NCBI GenBank assembly: GCA_958296005.1
Contig: CATQHQ010000001.1
Coordinates: 1,070,134-1,134,133, forward strand
Direction: 5' to 3'
DNA: 64,000 nucleotides
Source: Longimicrobiales bacterium
GTDB lineage: Bacteria; Gemmatimonadota; Gemmatimonadetes; Longimicrobiales; Gaopeijiaceae
Shown here: positions 26,183-33,893 of the stretch, piece by piece
Position numbering within the stretch: position 1 is the first letter of the stretch
How the letters are laid out: the number at the start of each line of letters is the position of its first letter
Notes under the pieces: generated by a model
What the model saw: the letters and a program-made list of their open reading frames with translations, nothing else
The model's database searches: none
Told to the model about the DNA's origin: nothing
Position numbers and translations under genes: made by a program

Positions 26183-27130
26183 CTAGGGCGCCCAGAGCCG
26201 GTGGGCCAGCTGCACGAGGTGCGGCACTGCGCCGCCGGACGCGTACGCGATCGTTCCGTCGGCCTCCACCAAGTAGACCAGGGGCGGGTGCACGACGTCG
26301 CCGGTGAGTGTGTTCCGGTCGTAGGCGATGCCGAAGGCGTCGAGGGCGGCCGTGACGGCCTCGGGGGTGCCGCCCGCCAGGAAGTCGCGGTCGGGATCCA
26401 GGCCGTAGCCGTCCGCCAGGGTGGGGAGGCGGCTGGGCGTGTCGCGCCAGGGATCGAGGGTGAGCGCCACCACGGCGACGTCGCGCTCCGCGGTGCGGCG
26501 GGCGTGAAGGGAGTTGCGGACCAGCACGGGGCAGATCGTCTGGCAGTGGCCGAAGGCGAAGGTGACGAAAGCGGGGCGGCCCTCGAGGCTCGCCAGGGTG
26601 AAGGGGTCGCCGCGCTGGTCCACGAGCCCGTCGGTGCCGGGCCAGGGGCGGTCGAGTCGAGGGTAGGTCTCGGGGAGGGCCTCGACGCGCTCGTTGCCGA
26701 AGCCGAAGCTGCTTGCCAGCGCGGGAGGGGGCAGACGGAGGCTCGCCGCCCTCGCCGCGGCGGTGGCCAGAAAAATCAGGGCGGTCAGCCCGACGCCTGC
26801 CGCCAGCCGTCGCCCGGCGCGCGAGGCGGCCAAGTGACGGAACGTGTCGCGTACTTGGTCGCTCCACCCGGCGTAGAGGGCCAGCAGCATCGCTGGCGGC
26901 TGACCGATGAGGAGCAGCCAGCCCTTCGCGTCGGGCAGTCCGCTCTCGGTGGTGTTGAAGCAGACTGCGCGGGCCCGCTCGAGCCACTCCGGCGTCCCCG
27001 GCGGCGCGAAAAGGGCCAGTCCCCACCAGACCGCCGAGACGGCCGCGATGAACGCGACGGCGCCCAGGGGCCAGCGGTCCTGGGGCCGCACGAGACGCGC
27101 CTGCGTTGCCTGCATGGCCGGCCCCGTCAC
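26183..27130 (-). CDS. SCO1/SenC-type copper chaperone with N-terminal membrane region
   Basis: The C-terminal half is a SCO/SenC thioredoxin-like domain with the copper-binding CxxxC (FGHCQTICPVLV) and a later His (GDVVHPPLVYLVE). These proteins insert copper into the CuA site of oxidase subunit II. The N-terminal 120 residues have two or more hydrophobic spans (LGAVAFIAAVSAVWWGLALF, LAAGVGLTALIFLATAAARA), longer than in simple SCO proteins. GTG at 27130 overlaps the stop of subunit I (GTGA); GTG 27142 is an alternative. The position right after the haem-copper genes supports a role in maturing subunit II. Confidence 0.85.
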   Translation of the reverse strand: MTGPAMQATQARLVRPQDRWPLGAVAFIAAVSAVWWGLALFAPPGTPEWLERARAVCFNTTESGLPDAKGWLLLIGQPPAMLLALYAGWSDQVRDTFRHLAASRAGRRLAAGVGLTALIFLATAAARAASLRLPPPALASSFGFGNERVEALPETYPRLDRPWPGTDGLVDQRGDPFTLASLEGRPAFVTFAFGHCQTICPVLVRNSLHARRTAERDVAVVALTLDPWRDTPSRLPTLADGYGLDPDRDFLAGGTPEAVTAALDAFGIAYDRNTLTGDVVHPPLVYLVEADGTIAYASGGAVPHLVQLAHRLWAP

Positions 27131-28857
27131 CCGATCTGCCACATCGCGGACAGGAGCTTCCAGTTGGCGAAGTAGTAGACGACGAACGCCAGGAAGAAGA
27201 CGGCCACGAGGATCATCGTGCCCGGCATCGGGCCCAGCCTGCCGTGCTCCTTCAGCTGCGCGGCTTCATCGTCGTCGGTGGGCAGCTCGGCGAAGGGACG
27301 CGTGTAGAGACCCGGCGGCACCGAGCCCGCAAGCGCCGATTCGGAGAGATCGTCGCCCAGCGGCTTGCCGAAGAAGACCGACACCACCGTGACCAGGATG
27401 TACATGGCGCCGCCCACCGCCGCCACCAAGCCGCCCGCCGCCATCAGCGCGAACAGCAGGTCCACCGCCGGCGAGTACTCCACGCCGAACGGCGCGCCGG
27501 AGAAGGTGATGTCCCAGTGGCGGCGGGGAACGCCGAACGTCCCGGCGAAGGTCATGGCCATGGAAAACACCAGCATCCCCGCGCTGAACACCCAGGGTTG
27601 CCACTTGGCCATGCCGTAGAAGGAGATCTTCTTGCGGAAGACCAGCGGGATCAGGTAGTAAGTTGCGCCCATGAACGCCATGGCGGTGCCGCTGACCACG
27701 GTGGCGTGGAAGTGGCCGGGGATGCGCAATGTGTTGTGGGCGACGATGTTGATCTGCTCGGTGCCGAAAGTCACCCCGGTAATGCCGCCGACGAAGCCGA
27801 AGACCACCAGCGACAAGCACAGCGACGAGAACCCCGGATCGTGCCAGGGCGCGCGCCGCAGCCAGCCGAAGATCCCCTGGGTGAAGCCTCGCAGGCGCAT
27901 TCCCATCTCGATTCCCGCAGGCACCGTGAAGCCGTGTAGCATCGACGCCAGCACCGCCATGTACATGAAGTACGACGTGTTCACGACCTTCCACGACGGG
28001 CCGAACCCGGGGTCCACCAGCAGGTGATGCGCCGACGCCATCGAGATGAAGAGGATGTACAGGACGAAGGCGGTGCGGCTGATCTTCTCGTTGACCACGA
28101 CGGCGCCCGCCGTGAGCGCGCCGAGGAGGTACCATATCGCCACCATCGCGGCCACGTTGATCTGCTGCGACGAATGGCCGAGGCCCCACCAGACGAGGCG
28201 GTACACTTGCGGGTCCACGTCCATCAGACCCAGGGACCAGAGGAAGGTGGGGATGTAGATCGCCGCGCCGTGCAAGAGGGTGATCGCCGCGATGATCGCC
28301 GCGGTGATCGCACCGAACGTCACCAGCGGCACCGACCCCGCATACGTCTTCTCGCGCTTGGCGACCACGAGGGTGGCGAAGAAGATCGTCGTCACCAGGA
28401 TCGCACCGACGGCGAAGAGGATCACGCCCAGGTAGAACGCCCAGTGGGCCTTGAGCGGCACGTAGGAGGTGAAGAGCACGTCGGCCCGGCCGGTGAGCAT
28501 CGTCCATTCGACGATCAACGCGCCTGCCACCATGAGCGCGAACGCGATCCACCCCGTCTTCGGTGCGGCCACCCGCGAGTTGAGCAGCACGGCCGACGCG
28601 AAGTAGAGCACCGCCATCTCGAAGAACAGGATGAAGAAGATCAGCATGTTCATCCCGTGGACGGTCAGGATGCGGTAGAACCACACGTCGCTGAGGAGAT
28701 GGACGGCCTGCCAGCGAGTGAGCAGCACGAGCACGGCCGCCACGCCGCCCACGAGCAGTGCGACGGTGGCGGCGACGGCGTTGGCCTTGATGAGGGCGTC
28801 GGCGTCCTTGTGCACCGCAAGCCCGGTGGTGGGGCATCGGCGGAAGAGGGTCTTCAC
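27127..28857 (-). CDS. B-family haem-copper subunit I lacking the active-site Tyr (candidate nitric oxide reductase)
   Basis: The 576-aa protein aligns by eye with the ba3 oxidase catalytic subunit: VPLKAHWAFYLG, VDPQVYRLVWWGLGH, AHHLLVDPGFGPSWK, HNTLRIPGHFHATV and NVPRRHW-like segments. His67 (low-spin haem), His228, the His277-His278 pair and His382/His384 are present, so the metal sites look complete. The cross-linked Tyr of HPxxY is missing: the helix reads H228-S-S-Q-Q232, so Gln stands at the Tyr position. Loss of this Tyr is a hallmark of NO reductases that evolved within the oxidase superfamily. GTG at 28857 overlaps the subunit II stop. Either an NO reductase or an oxidase with an unusual active site is possible; I favour the former. 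Confidence 0.85.
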   Translation of the reverse strand: MKTLFRRCPTTGLAVHKDADALIKANAVAATVALLVGGVAAVLVLLTRWQAVHLLSDVWFYRILTVHGMNMLIFFILFFEMAVLYFASAVLLNSRVAAPKTGWIAFALMVAGALIVEWTMLTGRADVLFTSYVPLKAHWAFYLGVILFAVGAILVTTIFFATLVVAKREKTYAGSVPLVTFGAITAAIIAAITLLHGAAIYIPTFLWSLGLMDVDPQVYRLVWWGLGHSSQQINVAAMVAIWYLLGALTAGAVVVNEKISRTAFVLYILFISMASAHHLLVDPGFGPSWKVVNTSYFMYMAVLASMLHGFTVPAGIEMGMRLRGFTQGIFGWLRRAPWHDPGFSSLCLSLVVFGFVGGITGVTFGTEQINIVAHNTLRIPGHFHATVVSGTAMAFMGATYYLIPLVFRKKISFYGMAKWQPWVFSAGMLVFSMAMTFAGTFGVPRRHWDITFSGAPFGVEYSPAVDLLFALMAAGGLVAAVGGAMYILVTVVSVFFGKPLGDDLSESALAGSVPPGLYTRPFAELPTDDDEAAQLKEHGRLGPMPGTMILVAVFFLAFVVYYFANWKLLSAMWQIG

Positions 28858-29405
28858 TGTGCGCCCTCCGGTTCCGTCACGATCACCTTGCCCACCATCA
28901 GGTGGTGGCCGACCCCGCAGAACTCGTTGCACACGACGCCGTACTCGCCGGCTTCGGTCGGCACGATGCGCAAGCCGTAGTCGTACCCCGGAACCACCTG
29001 GAAGTTGACGTTGAACGGGTAGAGGTTGAAGCCGTGGTTCACGTCCAGCGCCGACAGGTGCAGCGTGTATTCGGCGCCCTTTTCCAGCTGGAGAACGGGG
29101 AGCCACGCCCACATCTGCCCGATCAGGTACACGTCGCTCCCGGGGGGCGGCGCCACGACCGGGAAGCCGGCGTCGGTGCCGACTTGGTAGTCTTGGATGA
29201 ACTCCATGACCCTAGCCTGGTACGCGAGGGGATCCACCTTCGCGCGGATCCCCGAAGGGTTCTGCCCTCCGCGCAGGTGCCAGAACGGCATCATGGCGAA
29301 GAGCACCATGCACCAGACGAATGCGATCGTCGCCCACACCTTCTCGGACTTGTGTGCGGGTTTCCACCAGACCCCTTGCGGGGGCGTGATGCCCGTTGCG
29401 TGCAT
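28854..29405 (-). CDS. CuA-containing haem-copper complex subunit II
   Basis: The 183-aa protein has one N-terminal membrane anchor (VWATIAFVWCMVLFAMMPFW) and a cupredoxin domain with a full CuA set: His in DVNHGFNLYP, then CNEFCGVGHHLM supplying two Cys, His and Met. It receives electrons from a soluble donor and passes them to subunit I. It overlaps subunit I by 4 nt and follows a small membrane protein gene by 49 nt. The intact CuA site means the complex takes electrons through copper, as in CuA-type NO reductases and in oxidases. Confidence 0.92.
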   Translation of the reverse strand: MHATGITPPQGVWWKPAHKSEKVWATIAFVWCMVLFAMMPFWHLRGGQNPSGIRAKVDPLAYQARVMEFIQDYQVGTDAGFPVVAPPPGSDVYLIGQMWAWLPVLQLEKGAEYTLHLSALDVNHGFNLYPFNVNFQVVPGYDYGLRIVPTEAGEYGVVCNEFCGVGHHLMVGKVIVTEPEGAQ

Positions 29406-29454
29406 CTAGCGTTCCTCCTTTGGTTTCCGCGACTCGACGGTCGGCAGCAGGGCT

Positions 29455-29661
29455 CTACGGCAGGGTGGCCTCGGGGAGCGTCATCACCTCCCAGAGCCCC
29501 CAGCCGGTGAAGAGGACCAGCATGACGATCAACCCCAGCGCCAGCAGCACGAAGGGACGGTCGTACAGCCGTTGCAAGAAGGGGGCTTCGTGCGAGTCCG
29601 GGTCGCGGCGGGTCGACGAGCGCTTCGGCGGTTGGGCGTCGGCGGGATCGTGGTCGGTCAC
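29455..29661 (-). CDS. Small single-span membrane protein of the haem-copper operon
   Basis: The 68-aa product has a charged N-terminus and one membrane helix (FVLLALGLIVMLVLFTGWGLW). GTG at 29661 overlaps the Rrf2 stop (GTGA), and subunit II follows. Size and position match the small accessory subunits of B-family oxidases (subunit IIa type), but no specific family is claimed. Confidence 0.65.
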   Translation of the reverse strand: MTDHDPADAQPPKRSSTRRDPDSHEAPFLQRLYDRPFVLLALGLIVMLVLFTGWGLWEVMTLPEATLP

Positions 29662-30107
29662 TGTTCGGCTTCCAGGTCGTGGAGTCGGCGCGTCTCCGGT
29701 GAACCCGCCGCTCGGCGGGCGATCTCGGCGACGGTGGTGTTGCGGAAGAAGGCGTGAACGGCCGCGGCGACCTGCTTCCACTGGCCGTGGGCGGCGCAGG
29801 GGTCGTCGTCGCGGCACTCGGGGCGGCCCAGGAGGCATCGCGCGTCGTCCAAGTCGTCGAAGTGGGCCACCACCTCGATCAGCGCGGTGTCGCCGGGAGG
29901 CTTGGCCAAGCTGAAGCCGCCCCCGGGACCCCGGGCGGAGTGGAGCAGGCCGCCCCGCGCAAGCGAGTGGAGGATCTTGGAGAGGTAGTTGCGCGGAACG
30001 TCCAGCGCGGCGGCGATGTCGTCCACCCGCACCGGCTGGTCGTCGGAGTGCTCGGCTAGGTAGAGCGTGGCTCGCAGAGCGTACATGGCGGTTTGGGAGA
30101 GGATCAT
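29658..30107 (-). CDS. Rrf2-family (NsrR-like) transcriptional regulator
   Basis: The 149-aa protein starts at ATG 30107 (MILSQTAMYALRATLYLAEH), a canonical Rrf2 beginning. A winged helix follows (VDDIAAALDVPRNYLSKILHS, GPGGGFSLA). Three cysteines in CLLGRPECRDDDPC near residues 90-105 match the Fe-S ligand spacing of NsrR/IscR-type members, so it may sense NO, oxygen or cluster status. It is the first gene of the haem-copper operon and is divergent from the cytochrome b fusion gene, with a 27-bp palindrome between them. An NO-sensing role would fit the predicted NO reductase. Confidence 0.85.
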   Translation of the reverse strand: MILSQTAMYALRATLYLAEHSDDQPVRVDDIAAALDVPRNYLSKILHSLARGGLLHSARGPGGGFSLAKPPGDTALIEVVAHFDDLDDARCLLGRPECRDDDPCAAHGQWKQVAAAVHAFFRNTTVAEIARRAAGSPETRRLHDLEAEQ

Positions 30108-30155
30108 CGCGGGCGACCGGAAGCGCCCCGCGCTCCGATGGCGGGTTGGAGGCGG

Positions 30156-30182
30156 ATATTGTTCTGATTATCATGACAATAT
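30156..30182. promoter_or_regulatory. 27-bp palindrome, probable Rrf2-protein operator
   Basis: Outer arms ATATTGT and ACAATAT and inner arms TGAT and ATCA are perfectly symmetric about a central T; only a two-base spacer on each side breaks the symmetry. It lies in the AT-rich gap between the divergent Rrf2 gene and the cytochrome b fusion. The right arm reaches an ATG at 30181, which argues that translation starts further in, at 30229. Confidence 0.72.
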
Positions 30183-30228
30183 GACCAATCATCGACAGGC
30201 GCAAGGAGGGCGGCACCCCAACGCGGGC

Positions 30229-31746
30229 ATGAGAGTCCTCGCCCGCCTCGACGCCGCCTTCAACGCGCTGTACGGCTGGCGCTGGAACCCCCTCTACCAC
30301 TCCGGTGCGCTGGTGGTGACCTGCTTCGCCGTCCTCCTGGCGACGGGCCTCTACCTGCTGCTCTTCTACCGGACCGGCGCGCCGTACGCGTCGGTGGCGG
30401 CGATCGACGCCCAGTGGTGGGGCGGGCGGTGGATCCGGGGGTTGCACCGCTACGTCTCGGACCTTGCGTTGCTGGCGGCGGTGGTCCACGGCTTTCGGAT
30501 GTTCGCCCAGCGAAGGAGTTGGGGACCGCGCGCGCTGGCGTGGGTGTCCGGCGTCGTGCTCCTGGGCATCTTCTTCGTGTGCGGGTGGACCGGCTACGTC
30601 ATGGTCTGGGACGCCCACGGCCAGCTTCTCGCGGCCGAGGGCGCCCGACTGCTGGACGCGCTGCCGGTCTTCTCCGAGCCCTTGGGGCGGGCGTTCACCG
30701 GCGAGGAGCCCCTGCCAGGCGCGTTCTTCTTCATGAACCTCTTCGCCCACATCGCATTGCCCATCGGGATCGCACTCTTCCTATGGGTGCATGTGTCGCG
30801 GCTGGCCCGCGTGCAGCTGCTTCCGCCCCGGAGGCTGCTGTGGGGCACGGTCGGGCTGTTCGCCGTGGTGGCGGTGCTGTGGCCGCCTCCGCTGGGGCCG
30901 GAAGCCGACCTGCTCAGGCTCCCGGCGACGGTGCCGACGGACTGGGCGTACGGCTTCTGGCTGACCGCATCGCGAGGGGTGGCGGCGGGTTGGGTCTGGG
31001 CGGCGGGCGGGGCAATGGCTCTGGCGGCCCTTCTGGTTCCGGTGCTCACCAAGCCCCGGGCCGCCAGCGCGCCGCCGCCTTCGTGGGTGAACCCCCGCTA
31101 CTGCACAGGTTGCGAGCAGTGCTACGAGGATTGTCCCTACGAGGCGATCTCCATGGTCCCGCGAGACGACGGGCGCGAAGGGACGGTCGGCCTAGTGGAT
31201 CCGGCCAAGTGCGTGAGCTGCGGCGTCTGCGCGGGATCGTGCGCGCCGATGGGCGTGGGGCCGCCGGGGCGCACGGGGCGGGACCAGCTGGCCCAGGTGA
31301 AGGAGTTTCTGGCGGGCGCGTCGCTGGGGCCCGGCGACATGGTGGTGGTCGGGTGCTGGTACGGCGCCACGGGGAGCACGGAAGTCGCGGGGGCGAGGGT
31401 TTTCCCGATCGGGTGCGTTGGGAACCTGCACACCTCCGTGATCGAGTACTTGGTGCGCGCGGGCATCGGCGGGGTCTTGGTCGCGGCCTGCCCTCCGAGG
31501 GACTGCCAAAGCCGCGAAGGGGTGAAGTGGTTCCACGAGCGGATGCACAACGGACGCGAAGCCGAGCTTCAGGAGCGGGTGGACCGCGGCCGGATCAGGG
31601 TGGCTTACGCGGCGGCGGGCGAGGCAAGGGTTCTGCGGGACGCCCTGGCGGGCTTCCGGGCTCACGTGCGGTTGCTGGAAGCGGCGCCGGGGGAGCACGA
31701 CTTCAACGTCGGTGCCGAATGCGAGGTGGAGGAGACCGCGACATGA
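30229..31746 (+). CDS. Cytochrome b / 2[4Fe-4S] ferredoxin / MvhD-like fusion protein
   Basis: The 505-aa protein joins three modules. Residues 1-270 are a cytochrome b N-terminal-type membrane domain with four haem-ligand candidates (GLHRYVSD, VVHGFRMF, FAHIALP, LWVHVSR). Residues about 290-340 hold two ferredoxin clusters (CTGCEQCYEDCPYEAI and CVSCGVCAGSCAP). Residues about 365-470 resemble the MvhD/FlpD iron-sulfur subunit of hydrogenase-heterodisulfide reductase complexes (VVVGCWYGATG, VLVAACPPRDCQSREG, FHERM). It could link quinol oxidation to a low-potential partner. ATG at 30229 has an AAGGAGGG 18 nt upstream, rather far; ATG 30181 lies inside the palindrome. Partner and direction of electron flow are unknown. 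Confidence 0.78.
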   Translation: MRVLARLDAAFNALYGWRWNPLYHSGALVVTCFAVLLATGLYLLLFYRTGAPYASVAAIDAQWWGGRWIRGLHRYVSDLALLAAVVHGFRMFAQRRSWGPRALAWVSGVVLLGIFFVCGWTGYVMVWDAHGQLLAAEGARLLDALPVFSEPLGRAFTGEEPLPGAFFFMNLFAHIALPIGIALFLWVHVSRLARVQLLPPRRLLWGTVGLFAVVAVLWPPPLGPEADLLRLPATVPTDWAYGFWLTASRGVAAGWVWAAGGAMALAALLVPVLTKPRAASAPPPSWVNPRYCTGCEQCYEDCPYEAISMVPRDDGREGTVGLVDPAKCVSCGVCAGSCAPMGVGPPGRTGRDQLAQVKEFLAGASLGPGDMVVVGCWYGATGSTEVAGARVFPIGCVGNLHTSVIEYLVRAGIGGVLVAACPPRDCQSREGVKWFHERMHNGREAELQERVDRGRIRVAYAAAGEARVLRDALAGFRAHVRLLEAAPGEHDFNVGAECEVEETAT

Positions 31747-32258
31747 CGGTTCGCCGGGCCGCGGCCGCCCTTCTGGCCATTGCGGCGACCACGGGCATTG
31801 CATGGCTGTCCACCGCGCCGACCGACTTCCTCGGCGACGCCGGGGCCGCGGTGCGTTTGTCCTGGCGCGTGGACGGCGTGCCCGTGGAAGCGTGCCGGAC
31901 CCGGACGGAGGAAGAGTTGGCGGCCCTCCCGGTGCACATGCGATCTCCACTGGAGTGCGAGAGAACCTTGGCGCCGTTCGCTCTGGACGTGGACCTGGGC
32001 GGCCGCCCCGTCGTCCGCGACACGGTGTTCCCTCGCGGCGTGCGAGGCGACCGACCCCTGTACGTCTTCCGGGACTTCCCGGTCGCGCCCGGCCGAACCG
32101 CGGTGTCGGTCCGTTTCGAGGCGCTGGCGGCCGACGGCGCCGAGGGCGTCCCCACGCGCTATCGCTGGAACGGCGAAGTCCAGCTCAACTCCGGAGATGT
32201 GGCCTTGGTGACGATGGGAGAGGATGGGCAGTTGGAGCTTCGGACGCCGGAGTCGTAG
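31743..32258 (+). CDS. Exported protein of unknown function
   Basis: The 171-aa product has a signal-like N-terminus (VRRAAAALLAIAATTGIAWL) and no further membrane span, so it is probably periplasmic. It has Cys in VEACRTRT and LECERTLAP, which might form a disulfide. ATG at 31743 overlaps the stop of the cytochrome b fusion gene (ATGA), so the two are coupled. I do not recognise a domain; it may be an assembly or accessory factor of the membrane complex. Confidence 0.65.
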   Translation: MTVRRAAAALLAIAATTGIAWLSTAPTDFLGDAGAAVRLSWRVDGVPVEACRTRTEEELAALPVHMRSPLECERTLAPFALDVDLGGRPVVRDTVFPRGVRGDRPLYVFRDFPVAPGRTAVSVRFEALAADGAEGVPTRYRWNGEVQLNSGDVALVTMGEDGQLELRTPES

Positions 32259-32339
32259 CTGGCTTGCTCAACTGCTTGCGGCGCGACATCCTTAGGTTCC
32301 CAAACGTCCACGCGGCCTGTTGCCCCTAGGAGGAAAGAC

Positions 32340-33893
32340 ATGATCCAGAAGCGGCTGGAAGCACTGTGGCCCCGCCTTCAGGCCAAGAAGCCACAGATGC
32401 CCCACTTCCTGTCTGATGTCTACCTTCGGGGGATCCGCGGCATCGACGGCCTTCGCGTGAGTTTCGACTATCCGGTGAGCGTGATCGCAGGTGGCAACGC
32501 CAGCGGAAAGTCGACGGTCTTGTTCGCCGCGGCGTGCGCCTACAAGGTTCCTGGGGCGGGCGTAAGGGACTTTGTGCCGTCCACGTTGTTCCCCGACTAT
32601 CACGCAAAGGTCGGTAGCCGTCGGGACGAACGAGGCGAAGTCGTCATGGACTTCGAGTACTCGACGCCAGATGGTCGTCGGTCGATGCGATGGCGACGCG
32701 GCAAGAGCTGGAACCGCAGCTTCTTTGGGCGCAAGGGCGCAACGCAACCGGAACGGTCTGTGTACCTGAGAACGTTGGCCAACTTGACCAGCCCTTCCGA
32801 GGTAAGAGGAGTGCTGGCCATGTCGCACCTCAAGTCTCCACCGCGAGAGACTGCGCTCACGCATTGGGAGAGCGACTTTGCGCAACGCATGTTCCCGTTT
32901 CGGTACACGGAAGTCGTGAATCTGTCCAGCAACCGAAAGAGCTTGCTTTTTGCTGTTCAGGAAGGAGGCGCGAAGTACTCGGAACTGCACATGGCTGCGG
33001 GAGAACGGGCGATCCTTCGCTTGTCCGAGAAGATCGCGCACCTGCAGGACGGACTGGTTCTCATCGACGAAGTGGAAGCCGGTCTGCACCCCTGGGTTCA
33101 GCAGCTGCTCATGTTGCAGCTCCAGAAGCTAGCGTTGCAGAACAACCTTCAGATCGTAGTGACTTCGCACAGTTCGATCGTGCTGAACACGGTGCCGTTG
33201 ACCGCGCGCATATTCTTGGAACGGGACGAGAAAGGCTCGGTATCGGTTGTACCGGCGCACCGGGACATCGTGCAGAACGCGCTCTACGGTTTGTCCGGCC
33301 ACACGCTCAACGTGCTGTGCGAGGACAAGGCCGCGGGAGCGATCTTGTGGGGCTTGTTCGACCACATCGCGGTGCGGGACAGAATCAATCGGGAGTCGAT
33401 CAGGGTCGGGCGCGACACGGGGGCCAGCGAGTTTCCGGCGCACGCCAAGGCATTCAGGAAGTTCGGTCAGATCGACAACGTCGTCTTTGTGCTCGACGGA
33501 GACAGGCGGGACAGTGGCGACGAGAAGAAGATCCGCAACGCAGCGGGACAGGACGTGCCGATATTCTTTCTGCCCGGCGGCTCCGCGCCCGAGGTCTGGG
33601 TGTGGGAGCAGTTGCGAGCCCGCGGTCACGCCGTCGCCGAAGAGCTCGGCATCGACCCGGACGACTTGGCCAAGCAAGTGAGGCGTTGTGATGCAGTCTT
33701 CGACAACACCTCGGGCACGCCGTCGGAGGCGGCCAAGTACAAGATGGAGCAGCTGGCCGAATATCTCGATCGGAAGGCTACCGATCTTTGCCGCGTGGTC
33801 GCTTCCATGGAGGCCAAGCGCGAGGAGAGCCAAGCTCAACCGCTGATGAGGGACTTGGCGGAAGCCGTCAACCGCTGGCGGACGGGTCGGTAA
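32340..33893 (+). CDS. OLD/GajA-like ATPase with TOPRIM nuclease domain
   Basis: The 517-aa protein has an AAA ATPase N-terminal half: Walker A AGGNASGKSTVLF near residue 52, Walker B GLVLIDEVEAGLHPWVQQ near 240 and VVTSHSSIVLNT near 274. A TOPRIM-like domain follows, with an acidic motif in LCEDKAAGAILWGL near 326 and VFVLDGDRRD near 384. This is the layout of overcoming-lysogenisation-defect nucleases, including GajA of the Gabija system. No gajB-like UvrD helicase is adjacent, so it is probably a class 1 stand-alone OLD protein. AGGAGG lies 6 nt before the ATG. Base composition is lower in GC than its neighbours, suggesting transfer. The 3' end overlaps the convergent MutS-like gene by 26 nt. 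Confidence 0.82.
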   Translation: MIQKRLEALWPRLQAKKPQMPHFLSDVYLRGIRGIDGLRVSFDYPVSVIAGGNASGKSTVLFAAACAYKVPGAGVRDFVPSTLFPDYHAKVGSRRDERGEVVMDFEYSTPDGRRSMRWRRGKSWNRSFFGRKGATQPERSVYLRTLANLTSPSEVRGVLAMSHLKSPPRETALTHWESDFAQRMFPFRYTEVVNLSSNRKSLLFAVQEGGAKYSELHMAAGERAILRLSEKIAHLQDGLVLIDEVEAGLHPWVQQLLMLQLQKLALQNNLQIVVTSHSSIVLNTVPLTARIFLERDEKGSVSVVPAHRDIVQNALYGLSGHTLNVLCEDKAAGAILWGLFDHIAVRDRINRESIRVGRDTGASEFPAHAKAFRKFGQIDNVVFVLDGDRRDSGDEKKIRNAAGQDVPIFFLPGGSAPEVWVWEQLRARGHAVAEELGIDPDDLAKQVRRCDAVFDNTSGTPSEAAKYKMEQLAEYLDRKATDLCRVVASMEAKREESQAQPLMRDLAEAVNRWRTGR

